From: Gymnothorax reevesii
Taxonomy: Eukaryota > Chordata > Actinopteri > Anguilliformes > Muraenidae
Direction of reading: 5' to 3'
Assembly (NCBI GenBank): GCA_029721435.1
Contig: CM056581.1
Coordinates: forward strand, 72,712,712-72,776,711
DNA: 64,000 bases
Position 1 is the first letter of the stretch. Each line of letters opens with the position of its first letter. The position numbers and the translations under genes were made by a program. A model generated the notes under the pieces. It saw nothing but the letters and a program-made list of their open reading frames with translations, was not told the DNA's origin and did not search any database. Of this stretch, positions 9,501 to 21,700 are shown in pieces.

Positions 9501-12500
9501 TGGTGTTCTGGGTGGTTGCTAGGGCGTTGCTAGGCAGTTGCTATGGTGTTCTGGATGGTTGCTAGGCGGTTGCTATGGTGTTCTGGGTGGTTGCTAGGGT
9601 GTTGCTATGGTGTTCTGGGTGGTTGCTAGGCGGTTGCTATGGTGTTCTGCGTGGTAGCTAGGCGGTTGCTATGGTGTTCTTTGTGGTAGCTAGGTCGTTG
9701 CTAGGCAGTTGCTATGGTGTTCTGGGTGGTTGCTAGGTGGTTGCTATGGTGTTCTGGGTGGTTGCGAGGCGGTTGCTATGGTGTTCTGGGTGGTTGCTTG
9801 GCGGTTGCTATTGTGTTCTAGGTGGTTGCTAGGGCGTTGCTAGGCGGTTGCTATGGTGTTCTGGGTGGTTGTTAGGGTGTTGCTAGGCAGTTGCTCTGGT
9901 GTTCTGGGTGGTTGCTAGGCGGTTGCTATGGTGTTCTGGGTGGTTGCTAGCGCGTTGCTAGACAGTTGCTATGGTATTTTGGGTGGTTGCTAGGTGGTTG
10001 CTATGGTGTTCTGGGTGGTTGCTAGTGCGTTGCTAGGCAGTTGCTATGGTGTTCTGGGTGGTTGCTAGGCGATTGCTATGGTGTTCTGGGTGGTTGCTCG
10101 GGTGTTGCTAGGCAGTTGCTATGGTGTTCTGGGTGGTTGCTAGGCGGTTGCTATGGTGTTCTGGGTGTTTGCTAGGCGGTTGCTATGGTGTTCTGGGTGG
10201 TTGCTAGGGCGTTGCTAGGCAGTTGCTATGGTGTTCTGGGTGGTTGCTATGCGGTTGCTATGGTGTTCTGGGTGGTTGCTAGGGCGTTGCTCGGCGATTT
10301 TTATGGTGTTCTGTGTGGTTGCTAGGGCGTTGCTGGGCAGTTGCTATGGTGTTCTGGGTGGTTGCTAGGCGGTTGCTATGGTGTTCTGGGTGGTTGCTAG
10401 GCGGTTGCTATGGTGTTCTGGGTGGTTGCTAGGGCGTTGCTATGGTGTTCTGGGTGGTTGTTAGGGCGTTGCTAGGCAGTTGCTTTGGTGTTCTGGGTGG
10501 TTGCTAGGCGGTTGCTATGGTGTTCTGGGTGGTTGCTAGGGCGTTGCTAGGCAGTTGCTATGGTGTTCAGGGTGGTTGCTAGGGCGTTGCTAGGCAGTTG
10601 CTATGGTGTTCTGGGTGGTTGCTAGGCCGTTGCTATGGTGTTCTGGGTGGTTGCTAGGGCGTTGCTAGGCAGTTGCTATGGTGTTCTGGGTGGTTGCTAG
10701 GGCGTTGCTAGGCAGTTGCTATGGTGTTCTGGGTGGTTGCTAGGGCATTGCTAAGCAGTTGCTATGGTGTTCTTGGTGGTTGCTACGGCGTTGCTAGGCG
10801 GTTGCTATGGTGATCTGGGTGGTTGCTAGGGTGTTGCCAGGCAGTTGCTATGGTGTTCTGGGTGGTTGCTAGGTGGTTGCTATGGTGTTCTGGGTGGTTG
10901 CTAGGGCGTTGCTAGGCGGTTGCTATGGTGTTCTGGGTGGTTGCTAGTGCGTTGCTATGGTGTTCTGGGTGGTTGCTAGGGCGTTGCTTGGCAGTTGCTA
11001 TGGTGTTCTGGATGGTTGCTAGGCGGTTGCTATGGTGTTCTGGGTGGTTGCTAGGGTGTTGTTATGGTGTTCAGGGTGGTTGTTAGGGTGTTGTTATGGT
11101 GTTCTGGGTGGTTGCTAGGGTGTTGTTATGGTGTTCTGCGTGGTTGCTAGGCGGTTGCTATGGTGTTCTGGGTGGTTGTTAGGGTGTTGCTAGGCAGTTG
11201 CTATGGTGTTCTGGGTGGTTGCTAGGCGGTTGCTATGGTGTTCTGGGTGGTTGCTAGCGCGTTGCTAGGCAGTTGCTATGGTATTTTGGGTGGTTGCTAG
11301 GTGGTTGCTATGGTGTTCTGGGTGGTTGCTAGGGCATTGCTAAGCAGTTGCTATGGTGTTCTGGGTGGTTGCTACCGCGTTGGTAGGCGGTTGCTATGGT
11401 GTTCTGGGTGGTTGCTAGGGTGTTGCTAGGCAGTTGCTATGGTGTTCTGGGTGGTTACTAGGTGGTTGCTATGGTGTTCTGGGTGGTTGCTAGGGCGTTG
11501 CTAGGCGGTTGCTATGGTGTTCTGGGTGGTTGCTCGGGCGTTGCTAGGCGGTTGCTATGGTGTTCAGGGTTGTTGCTAGTGCGTTGCTATGGTGTTCTGG
11601 GTGGTTGCTAGGGGGTTGCTAGGCAGTTGCAATGGTGTTCTGGATGGTGCTAGGCGGTTGCTATGGTGTTCTGGTTGGTTGCTAGGGTGTTGTTATGGTG
11701 TTCTGGGTGATAGTTAGGGTGTTGTTATGGTGTTCTGGGTGGTTGCTAGGGTGTTGTTATGGTGTTGTGGGTGGTTGTTGGGGGGTTGCTGTGGTGTTCT
11801 GGGTGGTTGCTAGGCGGTTCCTATGGTGTTCTGGGTGGTTGCTAGGGGGTTGCTTTGGTGTTCTGGGTGGTTGCTAGGTCGTTGCTAGGCAGTTGCTATG
11901 GTGTTCTGGGTGGTTGCTATGCGGTTGCTATGGAGTTCTGGGTGGTTGCTAGGCGGTTGCTATGGTGTTCTGGGTGGTTGCTAGGGCGTTGCTAGGCAGT
12001 TGCTATGGTGTTCTGGGTGGTTGCTAGGGCGTTGCTATGGTGTTCTGGGTGGTTGTTAGGGCGTTGCTAGGCAGTTGCTATGGTGTTCTGGGTGGTAGCT
12101 AGGCGGTTGCTATTGTGTTCCGGGTGGTTGCTAGGCAGTTGCTATGGTGTTCTGGGTGGTTGCTAGGGCGTTGCTAGGCAGTTGCTATGGTGTGCTGGGT
12201 GGTTCCTAGGCGGTTGCTATGGTGTTCTGGGTGGTTGCTAGGCCGTTGCTATGGTGTTCTGGGTGGTTGCTAGGGTGTTGCTAGGCAGTTGCTATGGTGT
12301 TCTGGGCGGTTGCTAGGGCGTTGCTAGGCAGTTGCTATGGTGTTCTGGGTGGTTTGCTCAGCCGTTGCTATGGTGTTTTGGGTGGTTGCTAGGGCATTGC
12401 TAAGCAGTTGCTATGGTGTTCTGGGTGGTTGCTACGGCGTTGCTAGGCGGTTGCTTTGGTGTTCTGGGTGGTTGCTAGGGTGTTGCTAGGCAGTTGCTAT

Positions 12501-14404
12501 GGTGTTCTGGGTGGTTGATAGGCAGTTGCTATGGTGTTCTGGGTGGTTGCTAGGGCGTTGCTAGGCGGTTGCTATGGTGTTCTGGGTGGTTGCTCGGGCG
12601 TCGCTAAGGGGTTGCTATGGTGTTCTGGGTGGTTGGTAGGGCGTTGCTATGGTGTTCTGGGTGGTTGCTAGGGCGTTGCTTGGCAGTTGCTATGGTGTTC
12701 TGGATGGTTGCTAGGCGGTTGTTATGGTGTTCTGGGTGGTTGCTAGGGTGTTACTATGGTGTTCTGGGTGGTTGTTAGGCGGTTGATCTGGTGTTCTGGG
12801 TGGTTGCGAGGCGGTTCCTATGGTGTTCTGGGTGGGAGCTAGGCGGTTGCTATGGTGTTCTGGGTGGTTGCCAGGTCGTTGCTAGGCAGTTGCTATGTTG
12901 TTCTGGGTGGTTGCTAGGCGGTTGCTATGGTGTTCTGGGTGGTTGCTAGGCGGTTGTTATGGTGTTCTGGGTGGTTGCTCGGGCGTTGCTAGGCAGTTTC
13001 CATGGTGTTCTGGGTGGTTGCTAGGGCATTGCTATGGTGTTCTGGGTGGTTGTTAGGGCGTTGCTAGGCAGTTGCTATGGTGTTCTGGGTGGTTGCTAGG
13101 GCGTTGCTATGGTGCTCTGGGTGGTAGCTAGGCGGTTGCTATTGTGTTCCGGGTGGTTGCTAGGCGGTTGCTATGGTGTTCTGGGTGGTTGCTAGGGCGT
13201 TGCTAGGCAGTTGCTATGGTGTGCTGGGTGGTTGCTAGGCGGTTGCTATGGTGTTCTGGGACGTTGCTAGGGCATTGCTAGGCTGTTGCTATGGTGTTCT
13301 GGGTGGTTGCTAGGGCCTTGCTAGGCGGTTGCTATGGTGTTCTGGGAGGTTGCTAGGGCATTGTTAGGCTGTTGCTATGGTGTTCTGGGTGGTTGCTAGG
13401 GCGTTGCTAGGCGGTTGCTATGGTGTTCTGGGTGGTTTTTAGGGTGTTGCATGGCAGTTGGTATGGTGTTCTGAGTGGTCTCTAGGTGGTTGCTATGGTG
13501 TTCTGGGTGGTAGCTAGGGCATTGCTAGGCAGTTGCTATGGTGTTCTGGGTGGTTGCTAGGCGGTTGCTATGGTGTTCTGGGTGGTTGCTCGGGCGTTGC
13601 TAGGCAGTTGCTACGGGGTTCTGGGTGGTTGCTAGGGGGTTGCTATGGTGTTCTGGGTGGTTGCTAGGCGGTTGCTATGGTGTTCTGGGTGGTTTGTAGG
13701 GCGTTGCTAGGCAGTTGCTATGGTGTTCTGGGTGGTTGCTAGGCGGTTGCTATGGTGTTCTGGGTGGTTGCTAGGGCGTTGCTAGGCGAATCCTATGGTG
13801 TTCTGTGTGATGGCTAGGGCGTTGCTAGGCAATTGCTATGGTGTTCTGGGTGGTTTCTAGGCGGATGCTAAGGTGTTCTTGGTGGTTGCAAGGGCGTTGC
13901 TAGGCAGTTGCAATGGTGTTTTGGGTGGTTGCCGGGCGGTTGCTATGGTGTTCTGGGTGGTTGCTAGGGCGTTGCTAGACAGTTGCTATGGTGTTCTGGG
14001 TGGTTCCTAGGCGATTGCTATGGTGTTCTGGGTGGTTGCTAGGGCGTTGCTAGGCAGTTGCTATGGTGTTTTGGGTGGTTGCTAGGTGGTTGCTATGGTG
14101 TTCTGGGTGGTTGCTAGGGTGTTGCTAGGCAGTTGCTATGGTTTTCTGGGTGGTTTCTAGGCAGTTGCTATGGTGTTCTTGGTGGTTGTGAGAGCATTGC
14201 TAGACGGTTGCTATGGTGTTCTGGGTGGTTGCTAGGGCGTTGCTAGGCAGTTGCTTTGGTGTTCTGAGTGGTTGCTTGGCGGTTGCTATGGTGTTTTTGG
14301 TGGTTGCTAGGGCGTTGCTTGGCAGTTGCTATAGTGTTCTGGGTGGTTGCTAGGCAGTTGCTATGGTGTTTTGGGTGGTTGCTAGGCGGTTGCTATGGCG
14401 TTCT
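6552..14404 (+). repeat. Minisatellite of U2 (7.85 kb, longest)
   Basis: Same monomers as in U1. It is enlarged by a tandem duplication: a segment starting near 7021 recurs from 8898 (offset 1877) and, after local gain of 43-bp monomers, at an offset of 2092 (7231/9323, 7581/9673, 7851/9943, 8471/10563, 8691/10783). The 3' end belongs to the type shared with U4, U5 and U8: the last 137 bp (14268-14404) align without length change. The region 11040-11770 is rich in TTGTTATGG variants. Confidence 0.96.
7021..10950. repeat. Internal segmental duplication in the U2 minisatellite
   Basis: Copy A is about 7021-8865 and copy B about 8898-10950. Rare variants tie them together: GGTGTTCTTTGTGGTAGC, GCTAGCGCG, GTGTTCAGGG, and CTACGGCG followed by GGTGATCTG. 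The offset grows from 1877 to 2092 bp. The 215-bp gain equals five 43-bp monomers and lies around 8980-9300, where an exact 43-bp tandem repeat (GGGCATAGC at 9112 and 9155) is visible. Confidence 0.88.
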
Positions 14405-14545
14405 GAATATTTGCTTGGGCATTGCTCGACAGTTGCTATGTTGTTCTTGTTGTTGCTAGGGCGTTGATGTGTCTTGTTTGGCGATCGAGTGAAAACTGGG
14501 AGAAGAAGTGAACCGTACGATTACGAAATTATTTGGAATATTAAC
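14405..14545. repeat. Junction module of U2 (141 bp)
   Basis: Same start and end words as in U1. Small changes include TTTGGCGATCGAG (other copies TTTGGGGATCGAG) and GAGAAGAAGTGAACC (other copies GAGAAGTAGTGAACC). Confidence 0.95.
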
Positions 14546-15035
14546 AAGGAAGGCAGGAAAGAACAAAGGAAAGAAGGCGAGGATGGATGGAAAGAAACAG
14601 AGGAATGAAGGAAAGAAGGAAGTAAAAAAGGAAGGAAAGGAAGAAGGGAAGAAGAAGGATTTAAGTGAAGATAGAAGGAAGGAAGGAAGGAAGCGAGGAA
14701 GAAGAAATGAAAAACAGAAGGAAAGAGAGAAGGAAGGAAAGGAAAAGTAAAGAAAGGAAGAGGGAAGGAAAGAGAGGGAAAGCAGAAAGAAGAAAGGAAG
14801 AAAGATAAGAAGGATATGAAGGAATGAAAGAAGGCATGATGGATGGAAAGAAAAACTAAGGAAGGTAGGAAAGAAAATTGGTAGGGAGGAAGAATGGAAG
14901 GATGAAAGGCAGGATAGAAGGAAGTAAAGTAGGAAAGAAGGAACGAATAAAGGAAGGAAGGAATGAAGGAAATAAATAGGAGGGAAAAAGAAAGATGGAA
15001 TGACAGAAAATAGAAGGAAGGAAAGCAGTAAGGAA
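14546..15035. repeat. Polypurine tract of U2 with 77-bp deletion (490 bp)
   Basis: Shortest purine tract. The GGCAGGAAAGAAC word lies 6 bases from the tract start here but 83 bases in U1. The 77-bp loss explains the whole length difference (567 to 490) and is flanked by AAGGAAGG on both sides, as expected for slippage or repeat-mediated deletion. Confidence 0.93.
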
Positions 15036-15766
15036 GCTGTAGTCTCAAGAGAGCCAGATTGTAGTCTTACAGCCTGAGAAACTGACAGTTACAGCAGGTG
15101 GTCAGAACATGTGGCACAAGATTTTATTTGCTAAATGGCCCTATTGTGATGTCATAATGCCAATGTTAAGTCTATGGGGGAAAAATTTATAGTTTTTTAT
15201 TAATAACTCAAAAAGTATAAAAGTTACAAAGATGAAAAATACATTGCACAGGTGTCCTAAGTAAGACCTATGCAACGCAGTTTGAATGAAGTTTCTACGA
15301 TAAACGGTTGAGGCCGCATTAAGTGTGTTAGAAGAATAATAATAATAACTAGATAATGTAATTCCAGGGAATTACGTGTGCATTGAAAATGCAAAGTGTA
15401 GTTGCATAAGGTGGAGTTTGTAACATATTATTGCTTTATGATATTGGTAGCTACATTTTTAGTAGGATAATTATGGTAGTGGTGAGGACTTTTATTTTGA
15501 AACAGATGTGGACTGAGGAAACAGTTTGCGGGAGTCATAGTTGATGACAACTGTCATATGGAAATTTTTAATAGTGACATTTTTTAATAGTGAAGAATTG
15601 TAATGAGGACTTATATTTTGAGACAGGATTGGGCAGAAGAAACAGTTACCGGAAGTCATAGTCGAAAACAATCAGGAGTTGGAATGGCTGAAAGGTTGAT
15701 AAGTTGAGTAGCTTAAAAAGTTACATTTTTTTATTGTATTTTGACATAATGAGGACTGGCTGTAAC
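15036..15766. repeat. Module A of U3 (731 bp, type I)
   Basis: Type I block, defined by ATATTATTGCTTTATG, GCTACATTTTTAG and AACAGTTACCGG, and shared with U11 and U12. It has no GAAGACCAGG module and only about 14 bp of TAA repeat, so the 17-bp inverted repeat is missing its left arm. Private changes include AACATGTGGCACAAG and GACCTATGC. Confidence 0.9.
15335..15348. repeat. Short (TAA)n tract, U3
   Basis: About four and a half TAA repeats, one of the three shortest alleles; U11 and U12 have the same length. It leads directly into AACTAGATAATG. Confidence 0.9.
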
Positions 15767-18700
15767 AGTTGTTAGGCAGTTGCTATGGTGTTCTGTGTAC
15801 TTGTGAGGGTGTTGCTAGGCAGCTGCTATCGTGTTCTGGGTGGTTGCTAGGGCATTGCTAGGCAGTTGCAATGGTGTTCTGGGTGGTTGCTAGGGCCTTG
15901 CTAAGCGGTTGCTATGGTGTTCTGAGTGGTTGATAGGGCATTGCTAGGCGATTGCTATGGTGTTCTGGGTGGTTGCAAGGCGGTTGCTATGGCGTTCTGG
16001 GTGGTTGCTAGAGCGTTGCTATGGGGTTCTGGGTGGTTGCTAGGCGGTTGCTATGGCATTCTGGGTGGTTGCTAGGGCTTTGCTAAGCAGTTGCTATGAT
16101 GTTCTGGGTGGTTGCTAGGGCGTTGCTAGGTGGTTGCTATGGTGTTCTGGGTGGGTGGTAGGGGGGTGCTAGGCAGTGGCTATGCTGGTCTGGGTGGTTG
16201 CTACGCCGTTGCTATGGTGTTCTGGGTGGTTGCTAGGGGGTTGCTATGGTGTTGTGGGTGGTTGCTAGGGCGTTGCTAGGCAGTTGCTATCGTGTACTGG
16301 GTAGTTGTTAGGGTGGTTGCTATGGCGTTCTGGGTGGTTGCTAGGGCATTGCTAAGCAGTTGCTATGGTGTTCTGGGTGGTTGCTACAGCGTTGCTAGGC
16401 GGTTGCTATGGTGTTCTGAGTGGTTGCTAGGGTGGTGCTAGGCAGTTGCTATGGTGTTCTGGGTGGTTGCTAGGTGGTTGCTATGGTGTTCTGGGTGGTT
16501 GCTAGGTGGTTGCTATGGTGTTCTGGGTGGTTGCTAGGGCGTTGCTCGGCGGTTGCTATGGTGTTCTGGGTGGTTGCTCGGGGGTTGCTAGGCGGTTGCT
16601 ATGGTGTTCTGCGTGGTTGCTAAGGCGTTGCTATGGTGTTCTGGGTGGTTGCTAGGGCGTTGCTAGGTGGTTGCTATGGTGTTCTGGATTGTTGCTAGGC
16701 GGTTGCTATGGTGTTCTGGGTGGTTGCTAGGTCGTTGCTAGGCAGTTACTATGGTGTTCTGGGTGGTTGCTAGGCGGTTGCTTAGGTGTTCTGGGTGGTT
16801 GCTAGGGCGTTGCTAGGCAGTTGCTATGGTGTTCTGATGGTTGCTAGGCAGTTGCTATGGTGTTCTGGGTGGTTGCTAGGGCATTGCTAGGCAGCTGCTA
16901 TGGTGTTCTGGGTGGTTGCTAGGGCGTTGCTAGGCAGTTGCTATGGTGTTCTGGGTGGTTGCTCGGGCGTTGCTATGGTGTTCTGGGTGGTAGCTAGGCG
17001 GTTGCTATGGTGTTCTGGGTGGTTGCTAGGCGGTTGCTCTGGTGTTCTGGGTGGTTGCTAGGCGGTTGCTATGGTGTTCTGGGTGGTTGCTAGGTCGTTG
17101 CTAGGCAGTTGCTATGGTGTTCTGGGTGGTTGCTAGGCGGTTGCTTAGGTGTTCTGGGTGGTTGTTAGGCGGTTGCTCTGGTGTTCTGGGTGGTTGCTAG
17201 GCGGTTGCTATGGTGTTCTGGGTGGTTGCTAGGTCGTTGCTAGGCAGTTGCTATGGTGTTCTGGGTGGTTGCTTGGCGGTTGCTTAGGTGTTCTGGGTGG
17301 TTGCTAGGGCGTGGCTAGGCAGTTGCTATGGTGTTCTGATGGTTGCTAGGCAGTTGCTATGGTGTTCTGGGTGGTTGCTAGGGCATTGCTAGGCAGTTGC
17401 TATGGTGTTCTGGGTGGTTGCTAGGGCGTTGCTAGGCAGTTGCTATGGTGTTCTGGGTGGTTGCTCGGGCGTTGCTATGGTGTTCTGGGTGGTAGCTAGG
17501 CGGTTGCTATGGTGTTCTGGGTGGTTGCTAGGCGGTTGCTTTTGTGTTCTGGGTGGTTGCTAGGCGGTTGCTATGGTGTTCTGGGTGGTTGCTAGGGTGT
17601 TGATAGGCAGTTGCAATGGTGTGGTGGGTGGTTGCTAGGCGGTTGCTATGGTGTTCTGCGAGGTTGCTCGGGCATTGCTAGGCGGTGGCTATGGTGTTCT
17701 GGGTGGTTGCTAGGGCCTTGCTAGGCGGTGGCTATGGTGTTCTGGGAGGTTGCTCGGGCATTGCTAGGCTGTTGCTATGGTGTTCTGGGTGGTTGCTAGG
17801 GCGTTGCTAGGCGGTTGCTATGGTGTTCTGGGTGGTTGTTAGGGTGTTGCTAGGCAGTTGCTATGGTGTTCTGGATGGTTGCTAGGCGGTTGCAATGGTG
17901 TTCTGGGTGGTTGCTAGGGTGTTGCTATGGTGTTCTGGGTGGTTGTTAGGCGGTTGCTCTGGTGTTCTGGGTGGTTGCTAGGCGGTTGCTATGGTGTTCT
18001 GGGTGGTTGCTAGGTCGTTGCAAGGCAGTTGCTATGGTGTTCTGGGTGGTTGCTAGGGCGTTGCTTAGGTGTTTTGGGTGGTTGCTAGGGCGTTGCTAGG
18101 CAGTTGCTATGGTGTTCTGGGTGGTTGCTAGGGCGTTGCTAGGCAGTTGCTATGGTGTTCTGGGTGGTTGCTAGGGCGTTGCTATGGTGTTCTGGGTGGT
18201 TGCTAGGGCGTTGCTAGGCAGTTGCTATGGTGTTCAGGGTGGTTGCTATGGCGTTGCTATGGTGTTCTGGGTGGTAGCTAGGCGGTGGCTATGGTGTTCT
18301 GGGTGGTTGCTAGGCGGTTGCTATTGTGTTCTGGGTGGTTGCTAGGCGGTTGCTATGGTGTTCTGGGTGGTTGCTAGGGCGTTGCTAGGCAGTTGCAATG
18401 GTGTGCTGGGTGGTTGCTAGGCGGTTGCTATGGTGTTCTGGGAGGTTGCTAGGGCATTGCTAGGCGGTTGCTATGGTGTTCTGGGTGGTTGCTAGGGCCT
18501 TGCTAGGCGGTTGCTATGGTGTTCTGGGTGGTTGCTAGGGCGTTGCTAGGCAGTTGCTATGGTGTTCTGGGTGGTTTTTAGGGCGTTGCTAGGCGGTTGC
18601 TATGGTGTTCTGGGTGGTTGTTAGGGTGTTGCTAGGCAGTTGCTATGGTGTTCTGGGAGGTTGCTAGGGCATTGCTAGGCTGTTGCTATGGTGTTCTGGG

Positions 18701-21700
18701 TGGTTGCTAGGGCGTTGCTAGGCGGTTGCTATGGTGTTCTGGGTGGTTGTTAGGGTGTTGCTAGGCAGTTGCTATGGTGTTCTGGGTGGTTGCTAGGCCG
18801 TTGCTATGGTGTTCTGGGTGGTTGCTAGGGCGTTGTTAGGCAGTTGCTATGGTGTTTTGGGTGGTTGCTAGGTGGTTGCTCTGGTGTTCTGGGTGGTTGC
18901 TAGGGCGTTGCTAGGCAGTTGCTATGGTGTTCTGGGTGGTTTTTAGGGTGTTGCTAGGCAGTTGCTATGGTGTTCTGGGTGGTTGCTAGGCGGTTGCTAT
19001 GGTGTTCTGGGTGGTTGCTAGGGCGTTGTTAGGCAGTTGCTATGGTGTTTTGGGTGGTTGCTAGGTGGTTGCTATGGGGTTCTGTGTGGTTGCGAGGGCG
19101 TGGCTAGGCAGTTGCTGTGGTGTTCTGGGTGGTTGCTAGGCTGTTGCTATGGTGTTCTGGGTGGTTGCTAGGGCGTTGCTAGGCGGTTGCTATGGTGTTC
19201 TGGGTGGTTGTTAGGGTGTTGCTAGGCAGTTGCTATGGTGTTCTGGGTGGTTGCTAGGCGGTTGCTATGGTGTTCTGGGTGGTTGTCAGGGCGTTGCTAG
19301 GCAGTTGCTATGGTGTTCTGGATGGTTGCTAGGCGGTTGCTATGGTGTTCTGGGTGGTTGCTAGGGTGTTGCTATGGTGTTCTGGGTGGTTGCTAGGGCG
19401 TTGCTAGGCGGTTGCTATGGTGTTCTGGGTGGTTGTTAGGGTGTTGCTAGGCAGTTGCTATGGTGCTCTGGGTGGTTGCTAGGCGGTTGCTATGGTGTTC
19501 TGGGTGGTTGCTAGGGCGTTGTTAGGCAGTTGCTATGGTGTTTTGGGTGGTTGCTAGGTGGTTGCTATGGTGTTCTGGGTGGTTGCTAGGGCGTTGCTAG
19601 GCAGTTGCTATGGTGTTCTGGGAGGTTGCTAGGCGGTTGCTATGGTGTTCTGGGTGGTTGCTAGGCGGTTGCTATGGTGTTCTGGGTGGTTGCTACGGGG
19701 TTGTTAGGCAGTTGCTATGGTGTTTTGGGTAATTGCTAGGTGGTTGCTATGGTGTTCTGGGTGGTTGCTAGGGCGTTGCTAGGCAGTTGCTATGGTGTTC
19801 TGGGTGGTTGCTAGGCTGTTGCTATGGTGTTCTGGGTGGTTGCTAGGGCGTTGCTAGGCGGTTGCTATGGTGTTCTGGGTGGTTGTTAGGGTGTTGCTAG
19901 GCAGTTGCTATGGTGTTCTGGCTGGTTGCTAGGTGGTTGCTATGGTGTTCTGGGTGGTTGCTAGGGCGTTGCTAGGCAGTTGCTATGGTGTTCTGGATGG
20001 TTGCTAGGCGGTTGCTATGGTGTTCTGGGTGGTTGCTAGGGTGTTGCTAGGCAGTTGCTATGGTGTTCTGGGTGGTTGCAAGGCGGTTGCTATGGTGTTC
20101 TGGGTGGTTGCTAGGGCGTTGTTAGGCAGTTGCTATGGTGTTTTGGGTGGTTGCTAGGTGGTTGCTATGGTGTTCTGGGTGGTTGCTAGGGCGTTGCTAG
20201 GCAGTTGCTATGGTGTTCTGGGTGGTTGCTTGGGCGTTGCTAGGCAGTTGCTATGGTGTTCTGGGTGGTTGTTAGGGCGTTGTTATGGTGTTCTGGATGG
20301 TTGCTAGGGCGTTGCTAGGCAGTTGTTATGGTGTTCTGGGTGGTTGCTAGGGCGTTGCTATGGTGTTCTGGGTGGTAGCTAGGCGGTTGCTATGGTGTTC
20401 TGGGTGGTTGCTAGGCGGTTGCTATTGTGTTCTGGGTGGTTGCTAGGCGGTTGCTATGGTGTTCTGGGTGGTTGCTAGGGCGTTGCTAGGCAGTTGCAAT
20501 GGTGTGCTGGGTGTTTGCTAGGCGGTTGCTATGGTGTTCTGGGTGGTTGCTAGGGCCTTGCTAGGCGGTTGCTATGGTGTTCTGGGAGGTTTCTAGGGCA
20601 TTGCTAGGCTGTTGCTATGGTGTTCTGGGTGGTTGCTAGGGCGTTGCTTGGCGGTTGCTATGGTGTTCTGGGTGGTTGTTAGGGTGTTTCTAGGCAGTTG
20701 CTATGGTGTTCTGGGAGGTTGCTAGGGCATTGCTAGGCTGTTGCTATGGTGTTCTGGGTGGTTGCTAGGGCGTTGCTAGGCGGTTGCTATGGTGTTCTGG
20801 GTGGTTGTTAGGGTGTTGCTAGGCAGTAGCTATGGTGTTCTGGGTAGTTGCTAGTCCGTTGCTATGGTGTTCTGGGTGGTTGCTAGGGCGTTGTTAGGTA
20901 GTTGCTATGGTGTTTTGGGTGGTTGTTGGGTGGTTGCTATGGTGTTTTGGGTGGTTGCTAGGGCGTTGCTAGGCAGTTGCTATGGTGTTCTGGGTGGTTT
21001 TTAGGGTGTTGCTGGGCAGTTGCTGTGGTGTTTTGGGTGGTTGCTAGGCAGTTGCTATGGTGTTCTGGGTGGTTGCTAGGGCGTTGTTAGGCAGTTGCTA
21101 TGGTGTTTTGGGTGGTTGCTAGGTGGTTGCTATGGTGTTCTGGGTGGTTGCTAGGGCGTTGCTAGGCAGTTGCTATGGTGTTCTGGGTTGTTGCTAGGCT
21201 GTTGCTATGGTGTTCTGGGTGGTTGCTAGGGCGTTGCTAGGCGGTTGCTATGGTGTTCTGGGTGGTTGTTAGGGTGTTGCTAGGCAGTTGCTATGGTGTT
21301 CTGGGTGGTTGCTAGGCGGTTACTATGATGTTCTGGGTGGTTGCCAGCGCGTTGCTAGGCAGTTGCTATGGTGTTCTGTATGGTTGCTAGGCGGTTGCTA
21401 TGGTGTTCTGGGTGGTTGCTAGGGTGGTGCTATGGTGGTCTGGGTGGGTGCTAGGGCGTTGCTTGGCGGTTGCTATGGTGTTGTGGGTGTTTGTTATGGT
21501 GTTGCTAGGCAGTTGCTATGGTGTTGTGGGTGGTTGCTAGGCGGTTGCTATGGTGTTCTGGGTGGTTGCTAGGGCGTTGTTAGGCAGTTGCTATGGTGTT
21601 TTGGGTGGTTGCTAGGTGGTTGCTATGGTGTTCTGGGTGGTTGCTAGGGCGTTGCTAGGCAGTTGCTATGGTGTTCTGGGTGGTTGCTAGGCGGTTGCTA

